This document shows, piece after piece, positions 58,806 through 64,000 of a DNA stretch of 64,000 nt. This DNA comes from Fusibacter sp963666805 (lineage in GTDB: Bacteria; Bacillota; Clostridia; Peptostreptococcales; Acidaminobacteraceae), in assembly GCA_963666805.2 (NCBI GenBank), contig CAXXWR010000004.1:290960-354959 (forward strand), read 5' to 3'. A program made the translations under genes and the position numbers. How positions within the stretch are numbered: the first letter of the stretch is position 1; every line of letters begins with the position of its first letter. The notes below the pieces were generated by a model, which did not search any database, was not told where the DNA came from, and worked only from the letters and a program-made list of their open reading frames with translations.

Positions 58806-61256
58806 ATGTACGTAGAAGTAGTCATATTTAGAAATCATCATCGTTTAGATCGATTTTATACTTATAAAGTGGAGACTGAACTTGAATCAAAAGTGACGAG
58901 AGGCGCAAGGGTTTTAGTACCCTTTGGGCACCAAGGCTTTTTAGAAGGAATCGTCATGCGTGTTTTTGATGAAACAGAATCCCTTGATTTTGAAGTCAAG
59001 TCTATTCTTTATGTTTTTGATGATGATATATACTTAACTGAAAACGATTTGAAAGTAGTTGATTTTATTAAGGAAGCCTACCTATGTTCGTATTATGAAG
59101 CCATACAACTTTTTATGCCTTCTGGAACAATTGTTGATCAACAAAAGTGGTATCGTTTATCGCCAAAAGCTCTTGAGTATAAAAGCAAAGATGCTTTATA
59201 TGATGAAAAGATGATGGCCGATTTAGGTAAACAAGCCCTTAATGTCTTGAGTCAGATTGATAGTTTTGAAGCGATAGAAGAAAGTAAGATAGAGGGCAGT
59301 AGGATTTCCAAATATCTTAAAACGTTAGTGGATCAAGGGTGGATAGAATTATTTTACCAATTTAAACAAATTGTCAAAGATCGATATAAGTATGAGTATC
59401 AAGTGATGACTAATGTTGAAGCGTATCGAGAGACGATTCCTAAGCGCTATGTGGCTAAGATTAGGGCTTGCGATTACTTGATAAAACACCCTCATGGTGA
59501 TGTTGATGAGCTGAAAAAAGTAGCCAAATTGCCCAAGTCCGTTGTTGACAAATTTGAAGCGGATGCAATTATTAAAATCACTCAAACAGAGGATTTGAGA
59601 ATTCCTACTTTTATTTCAAGTGAATCGGGGACAGCTATGACGCAGCTCAACCCTCTTCAAGAAGAAATTTATACTGCAATTTTAGAAGATGACCAACGTG
59701 AACATCTGATTTATGGTGTGACTGGCAGTGGTAAGACCGAAATCTATGCTCAATTGATGCAGTCGGTTATTGATCAAGGGAAAAAGGTTATTTTTGTCTT
59801 GCCGGAAATTTCTTTGACTCCTCAAATGGTTGCCCGATTTGTTAAAAAATTTGGTAAAGAGAGAATTGCCTTATTACATTCTAAAATCTCTCAAGGGGAA
59901 AGGCATGATCAGTGGCGTGCCATTAGACGAGGCGAATATGATATTATTATTGGTGCCAGATCAGCTATATTTGCTCCAACAGATGATATTGGGCTTATTG
60001 TTATTGATGAAGAACATGAACACAGTTATCGATCAGATAAAAGACCTAAGTACGACACTTATGAAATTGCAAGAGAGAGGGCTAAAGCTTGCGGTGCAAA
60101 AATTGTTGCAGGCTCAGCAACGCCTTCAATAGAGGCTTTCTATGACTGCCAAATGAAGGTTAGAAAAAGACATGATTTGAAAACGAGATTTAATCAAAAG
60201 CCCCTACCTACATATCATTTGGTTGATATGAGAGAAGAGCTTAAATCTGGGAATAAGTCTATTTTGAGCCGTGCACTTTATGAAGGCATTAGTGAAAGGC
60301 TGGCGCGTCAAGAACAGGTTATAATATTTTTAAACCGAACAGGTCATTCAACTTTTGTAACTTGTAGAACGTGTGGTTTCACACTAGAATGTCCCAACTG
60401 TGATGTAACGCTCACTTATCATAAGCATGACAATAAGGTTTCTTGTCATTATTGTGGATACCAGAGTTTTGTACCTAAAAAGTGTCCTGAATGTGACAGT
60501 CAATATTTTAAATATTTTGGTGTTGGCACAGAAAAAGTAGAAGAACAGTTTAAAAAACTTTTTCCGAGTGCTCGAGTAGCTAGGATGGATCGTACAACTA
60601 CGCGTAAAAAAGGCCAAGTAGAATCTATTATTCAGGATTTTGAAAAAGAAGAGACGGATATATTAATAGGAACTCAAATGGTGACAAAGGGATTTGATTT
60701 TCATAATGTAACCCTAGTAGGAATTCTAAGTTCAGACTTGCTGATTAATATGCCATTTTACTACGCTGGAGAGAGGGCCTATCAGTTGATTAATCAAGTG
60801 GCAGGACGTGCTGGACGTGGCGAAAAGGAGGGGGAAGTCATTGTTCAGTCTTATAATCCGGACCATTATGCACTTCAAAATGTTGATTATGAGACCTTTT
60901 ATGAAGCGGAGTTGGCTTACAGACAGCCACTTAATTATCCGCCTTTTGCCAGACTTGTCAATATTGTCCTGTCTAGTTCAAAAGCAGAAACGTCTGCAGA
61001 CTTTGCTAAAAAGAGTTTTCAATATCTGAAACATCAAATTTTAAAAAAAGATTTACAAAATAAGGTGGAAATTTATCCTCCTAATGCGGCATCATTAAAG
61101 AAACTAGATGGTTTATACCGTTGGCAAATTTTGATGAAGTGCGACGTGGCAGCAATTGATGACTTACGGCTTTATATTCGTAAACTTCAAGAAAGATTTG
61201 ATACGGCAGAAGATTGTCAAATAAATATAGATTTAAATGCAAGAAATGTACTATAA
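58806..61256 (+). CDS. priA: Primosomal replication restart helicase PriA
   Basis: PriA reloads the replisome at stalled forks as a 3'-5' helicase. The 816 residues hold a 3'-binding domain (YVEVVIFRNHHRLDRFYTYKV), Walker A (GVTGSGKTE), the DEEH box (VIDEEHEHSY) and SATPS. The zinc cluster has eight cysteines between about 520 and 560 (CRTCGFTLECPNCDV to CPECDS). Helicase motifs VI (NQVAGRAGRGEKEG) and a C-terminal domain complete it. AAGGATGG precedes ATG 58806; a 17-residue upstream extension runs through the terminator hairpin and is rejected. Confidence 0.97.
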   Translation: MYVEVVIFRNHHRLDRFYTYKVETELESKVTRGARVLVPFGHQGFLEGIVMRVFDETESLDFEVKSILYVFDDDIYLTENDLKVVDFIKEAYLCSYYEAIQLFMPSGTIVDQQKWYRLSPKALEYKSKDALYDEKMMADLGKQALNVLSQIDSFEAIEESKIEGSRISKYLKTLVDQGWIELFYQFKQIVKDRYKYEYQVMTNVEAYRETIPKRYVAKIRACDYLIKHPHGDVDELKKVAKLPKSVVDKFEADAIIKITQTEDLRIPTFISSESGTAMTQLNPLQEEIYTAILEDDQREHLIYGVTGSGKTEIYAQLMQSVIDQGKKVIFVLPEISLTPQMVARFVKKFGKERIALLHSKISQGERHDQWRAIRRGEYDIIIGARSAIFAPTDDIGLIVIDEEHEHSYRSDKRPKYDTYEIARERAKACGAKIVAGSATPSIEAFYDCQMKVRKRHDLKTRFNQKPLPTYHLVDMREELKSGNKSILSRALYEGISERLARQEQVIIFLNRTGHSTFVTCRTCGFTLECPNCDVTLTYHKHDNKVSCHYCGYQSFVPKKCPECDSQYFKYFGVGTEKVEEQFKKLFPSARVARMDRTTTRKKGQVESIIQDFEKEETDILIGTQMVTKGFDFHNVTLVGILSSDLLINMPFYYAGERAYQLINQVAGRAGRGEKEGEVIVQSYNPDHYALQNVDYETFYEAELAYRQPLNYPPFARLVNIVLSSSKAETSADFAKKSFQYLKHQILKKDLQNKVEIYPPNAASLKKLDGLYRWQILMKCDVAAIDDLRLYIRKLQERFDTAEDCQINIDLNARNVL

Positions 61257-61288
61257 TAGATTTGAATAAAGGAAAGGAATGATTTTTT

Positions 61289-61753
61289 ATGGCTATAAGA
61301 ACAATTAGAACAGATGAAGATCCTATTTTGAGGAAGAAAGCGCGTCCTGTGACCCGTTTTGATGACAAACTTAAAATACTGGTTGATGATATGATAGAAA
61401 CCATGCATGAAGCGGAAGGTGTAGGATTAGCAGCACCTCAAATTGGTATTTTAAAGCGTGTGATTGTCATTGATTTATATGATGAAGATGGCCCGATGGC
61501 CTTAATTAACCCAGAGATTATAGAACAATCAGGGGAAGAAATTAGAGAAGAAGGTTGTTTGAGCTTGCCTGGAAGACAAGGCTTGGTTGCCCGCCCTTAC
61601 AAAGTAAAAGTAGTATTTAACGATGTGACTGGCGAAAGATATGAAATGGAAGGCGAAGAGATGTTAGCGCGTGTTTTATGTCATGAAACAGACCATCTTG
61701 AAGGTGTGCTTTATATCGACAAGCTTGTGCCTGAGTTGGAGGAAGAAGCCTAA
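61289..61753 (+). CDS. def: Peptide deformylase
   Basis: Def removes the formyl group from nascent N-terminal Met. The 154 residues show all three motifs: GVGLAAPQIG, EGCLSLPG (metal cysteine) and HETDHLEG (HExxH metal site). AAAGGAAAGG lies somewhat upstream of the ATG. The stop codon shares one base with the fmt start, so the formylation and deformylation enzymes are translationally coupled. Confidence 0.97.
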   Translation: MAIRTIRTDEDPILRKKARPVTRFDDKLKILVDDMIETMHEAEGVGLAAPQIGILKRVIVIDLYDEDGPMALINPEIIEQSGEEIREEGCLSLPGRQGLVARPYKVKVVFNDVTGERYEMEGEEMLARVLCHETDHLEGVLYIDKLVPELEEEA

Positions 61754-62697
61754 TGAAGATTGTTTTTATGGGAACACCTGACTTTGCAGTAGAAACATTA
61801 AAAAAATGCATTGATCAACACGAGGTTCTTGCTGTATTCACACAACCGGATAAACCAAAGGGAAGAGGCAAGAAAATGGCTAGCCCACCGGTTAAAATTG
61901 TTGCTGAAGAAAATGGAATTCCTGTCTATCAACCCTTAAAAATCAAACAGGGAGATTGGTCTGAAAAAATCAAGGCGATGAATGCCGATATGATAGTCGT
62001 TGTTGCCTATGGTCAAATTCTTGATAAGGCAATTCTAACGGCTTCTAAATATGGTGCTATTAATGTACATGCTTCACTTTTACCCGCTTATAGAGGAGCG
62101 GCACCGATTAATTGGTGTATTATCAAGGGTGAAAAAGAAACTGGAATCACAACCATGTTGATGGATGAAGGCTTGGATACAGGTGATATGCTTCTTAAAA
62201 CACGTGTGCCAATCGACCCATCAATGACATTTGGTGAATTACATGATGTTTTAGCCGTTAAAGGGGCTGATTTATTAATTGAAACATTGGACAAATGGAT
62301 TCTTGGTGAAATTCATCCTGAAAAACAAAACCATGATGAAAGTTCTTATGCGAGTAAGATTGATAAATCAATGGCAGAAATTGATTTTTCTCAGTCTGCG
62401 GAATCCATCTATAATCTTATCAGAGGGTTCAATCCTTGGCCTGTTGCTTATACCTTTTATGAAGGAAAACGTTTGAAGATATATGGGGCTCAGTTGACAG
62501 ATGAGGCGACGAATCCCCATTTTGAAAAGGGACAAATTGTCAATCTTTCTCCTAACTATATAGATGTCAATACAGGGGAAGGAATTCTTAGAATTACAGA
62601 AATTCAGCTAGGAAGTGCGAAACGCATGAGTGTTTCTGCCTTTCTTTTAGGACATACAATGGCTCTAGGGGATCGATTTATTAGACAGGAGGATTAA
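61753..62697 (+). CDS. fmt: Methionyl-tRNA formyltransferase
   Basis: Fmt formylates initiator Met-tRNA with 10-formyl-tetrahydrofolate. The 314 residues show FMGTPDFAVETL at the N-terminus, the catalytic NVHASLLPAYRGAAPI, and DTGDMLL, followed by the C-terminal domain from about residue 205 (RGFNPWPVAYTFYEGKRLKIY). The ATG overlaps the def stop by one base. yugP follows after 2 bp. Confidence 0.97.
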   Translation: MKIVFMGTPDFAVETLKKCIDQHEVLAVFTQPDKPKGRGKKMASPPVKIVAEENGIPVYQPLKIKQGDWSEKIKAMNADMIVVVAYGQILDKAILTASKYGAINVHASLLPAYRGAAPINWCIIKGEKETGITTMLMDEGLDTGDMLLKTRVPIDPSMTFGELHDVLAVKGADLLIETLDKWILGEIHPEKQNHDESSYASKIDKSMAEIDFSQSAESIYNLIRGFNPWPVAYTFYEGKRLKIYGAQLTDEATNPHFEKGQIVNLSPNYIDVNTGEGILRITEIQLGSAKRMSVSAFLLGHTMALGDRFIRQED

Positions 62698-62699
62698 CA

Positions 62700-63404
62700 A
62701 TGTATGGACATTTTTATGGCTTTTATGCGATTAGCCCAGTATACTATATAGCTCTATTTGCAGTGATGATATTCGCATTTGTTGCCAATAGTAAAGTTAA
62801 ATCAACATTTAACAAATATCATAAGATTAGAAGTATAAGAAATATAACAGGTGCAGAGGCAGCGAGACAAATGCTTTTAAATAATGGGATTCATGATGTA
62901 AAAGTTGAACGTATTGGCGGTTCTTTGACAGATCACTATGATCCGAGGAGCAAGACGATTCGTTTATCAGATCCAGTTTATAACAATCCCTCTGTGGCGT
63001 CTGTTAGTGTTGCTTGCCATGAGGTAGGACATGCTATTCAACATGCTCATGGCTACGTGCCGTTATCCATTCGTACGGCTATTTTACCGGTTGCCAATAT
63101 AGGTTCTAAAGCTTTTTGGCCACTCTTTTTCGGTGGCTTCATTTTATCAATTGGGCCGTTGATGCAAGTCGGAATTATTTTATATGCTTTTGCAGTATTG
63201 TTTCAATTAGCAACTTTACCTGTTGAATTTGATGCCAGTTCAAGAGCTTTAAAATATTTAGAAAATGAAGGCGTTCTTTATGACGAAGAAAATACACATT
63301 CTAAAAAAGTCTTATGGGCTGCGGCAATGACTTACGTTGCTTCTGCAGCGATGGCACTTGTTCAATTGTTGAGATTTGTACTCTTGAGTAGAAGTCGAGA
63401 TTAA
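62700..63404 (+). CDS. YugP-type membrane zinc metallopeptidase
   Basis: This 234-residue membrane protein is of the neutral zinc metallopeptidase family (PF04298). It has an N-terminal helix, the catalytic HEVGH motif (SVACHEVGHAIQH, HExxH, near residue 108), two helices in the middle, and the EFDASSRALKYLE segment supplying the third metal ligand. A last helix lies near the C-terminus. AGGAGG precedes the ATG, 2 bp after fmt. The substrate is unknown. The fmt-yugP-rsmB order is common in Clostridia. Confidence 0.92.
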   Translation: MYGHFYGFYAISPVYYIALFAVMIFAFVANSKVKSTFNKYHKIRSIRNITGAEAARQMLLNNGIHDVKVERIGGSLTDHYDPRSKTIRLSDPVYNNPSVASVSVACHEVGHAIQHAHGYVPLSIRTAILPVANIGSKAFWPLFFGGFILSIGPLMQVGIILYAFAVLFQLATLPVEFDASSRALKYLENEGVLYDEENTHSKKVLWAAAMTYVASAAMALVQLLRFVLLSRSRD

Positions 63405-63423
63405 TCATAATGATTTAAATATA

Positions 63424-63467
63424 AATCTAGTTGCTCTTTTGACAGCAAAGGGTAACTGGATTTTTTT
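63424..63467 (+). terminator. Terminator after yugP
   Basis: AATCTAGTT and AACTGGATT (one G-U pair) form the stem, followed by a run of T. Downstream to 63618, a TATAAT at 63558-63563 probably belongs to the rsmB promoter. Confidence 0.7.
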
Positions 63468-63618
63468 CATGATGTCACTATAAGGACTATTGACCCATAC
63501 TAGATTAAAACTTTATGATATTTTGACCATAGACTTAATTTTATAGGTGACATTTGTTATAATAGAGCAGGTATCAGTTGTCTGGAGAGGTATCAAACAA
63601 TAAATTACAAAGTAGGTT

Positions 63619-63987
63619 ATGATGAAAATAAATGCAAGAAAAATGGCGCTTAAAATGCTTAATCACATTGAACAAGAAAAAGCTTTCTCACATATTGTTC
63701 TCAATCAGTATTTTGAAGAGTATGAAATTGGTGAAGTAGATAGACGATTTATCAGTTCTTTAATACTGGGGATTCTCGAAAACAAATTATATGTGGATTA
63801 TTATATTAGACGTTTCTCTAAGATACGTTTTGGAAAGCTTAATCACGAAATTGTCAATATATTAAGAATCGGAATCTATCAAATGCTTTTTATGGATAAA
63901 GTGCCTCAATCAGCAGCCGTTAATGAAAGCGTGAAATTGGCTAAAAAGTTAGGTTCCAAGCAGGGAATTTTGTTAATGGCGTTTTGA
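63619..63987 (+). CDS. rsmB: 16S rRNA m5C967 methyltransferase RsmB, N-terminal part (frameshifted)
   Basis: RsmB (Sun) methylates C967 of 16S rRNA. The visible N-terminal 120 residues form the NusB-like RNA-binding domain (INARKMALKMLNHIEQEKAFSHIVLN; LRIGIYQMLFMDKVPQSAAVNESVKLAKKLGSKQG). The frame then reads ILLMAF and stops at 63985-63987, whereas one frame over the expected NFVNGVLRAF continues to the window edge. One base appears missing around 63963-63966. The catalytic SAM domain would lie beyond the window. Confidence 0.88.
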   Translation: MMKINARKMALKMLNHIEQEKAFSHIVLNQYFEEYEIGEVDRRFISSLILGILENKLYVDYYIRRFSKIRFGKLNHEIVNILRIGIYQMLFMDKVPQSAAVNESVKLAKKLGSKQGILLMAF

Positions 63988-64000
63988 GAGCCTTTACACG
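63966..64000 (+). pseudogene. rsmB: Continuation of rsmB in the shifted frame (runs off window)
   Basis: From 63966 the frame reads NFVNGVLRAFT, which matches the conserved FVN(G/A)VLR segment that follows the NusB-like domain of RsmB. It has no start of its own. One added base in the GGGAA stretch at 63963-63967 would join it to the upstream frame. Confidence 0.75.

Overview
The window is a gene-dense, AT-rich chromosomal segment with strong AGGAGG-type ribosome binding sites, many intrinsic terminators, a T-box leader and a Gram-positive-style division and cell-wall (dcw) cluster. This points to a low-GC Firmicute of class Clostridia. The gene order (paired M16 peptidases, lgt, mraZ; ylmE-sepF-yggT-ylmH-divIVA-ileS; priA-def-fmt-yugP-rsmB) resembles anaerobes of the Fusibacter/Peptostreptococcales type, but that genus-level guess is inference. 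spoIIGA, sigE and sigG, which commonly follow ftsZ in spore formers, are absent here. ftsA is also missing from its usual place before ftsZ.

Layout: 1-6.5 kb is accessory: the mnmA tail, an MFS exporter, a deoxynucleoside kinase, a Cache-domain chemoreceptor, and a small operon (GNAT acetyltransferase plus a MerR-HTH/methyltransferase fusion) behind a MerR-type promoter with a 19-bp spacer. 6.6-11.4 kb holds ychF (minus strand), the M16 pair and lgt. A 327-bp gap follows with a terminator-bounded structured RNA candidate, the mraZ promoter and three 10-bp-phased MraZ boxes. 11.7-26.0 kb is the dcw cluster: mraZ, rsmH, ftsL-like, PASTA-PBP, murE, mraY, murD, ftsW, murG, ftsQ/divIB, two DUF881 genes, sbp, ftsZ. 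Then come nrdR, pgeF, a DUF512 radical-SAM protein and der.

30-36.6 kb holds a divergent methyltransferase/VOC pair, gpsA, and the second division cluster (HlyD-like adaptor, yggS/ylmE, sepF, yggT, ylmH, divIVA). An Ile T-box then leads into ileS, which encodes a type-2 enzyme with a GXHH signature in place of HXGH. 40-47.5 kb holds a PepV-like dipeptidase, an orphan small protein, a fabG-MaoC pair behind a near-perfect sigma-54 (-24/-12) promoter, a D,D-carboxypeptidase, a lipoprotein and a split ThrE-type exporter. 47.6-55.7 kb holds a small hydrophobic protein, an RluD-type pseudouridine synthase, pyrR, an ABC exporter with a degenerate signature motif, a DUF308 protein, a membrane-anchored substrate-binding-like protein and rqcH. 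55.8-64 kb is a housekeeping run: yicC, gmk, rpoZ, coaBC, priA, def, fmt, yugP and the start of rsmB.

Together the genes cover lipid II synthesis (murE, mraY, murD, murG), its polymerisation and crosslinking at the septum (ftsW, PBP, ftsL, ftsQ), Z-ring assembly and placement (ftsZ, sepF, divIVA), and translation or RNA maturation (mnmA, rsmH, der, ileS, rluD-type, def, fmt, rsmB, rqcH). No mobile element, CRISPR array, tRNA or rRNA gene was seen. Two coding regions (the MerR-methyltransferase fusion and rsmB) are broken by single-base frame shifts in or beside short homopolymers. These may be real mutations or sequence errors.
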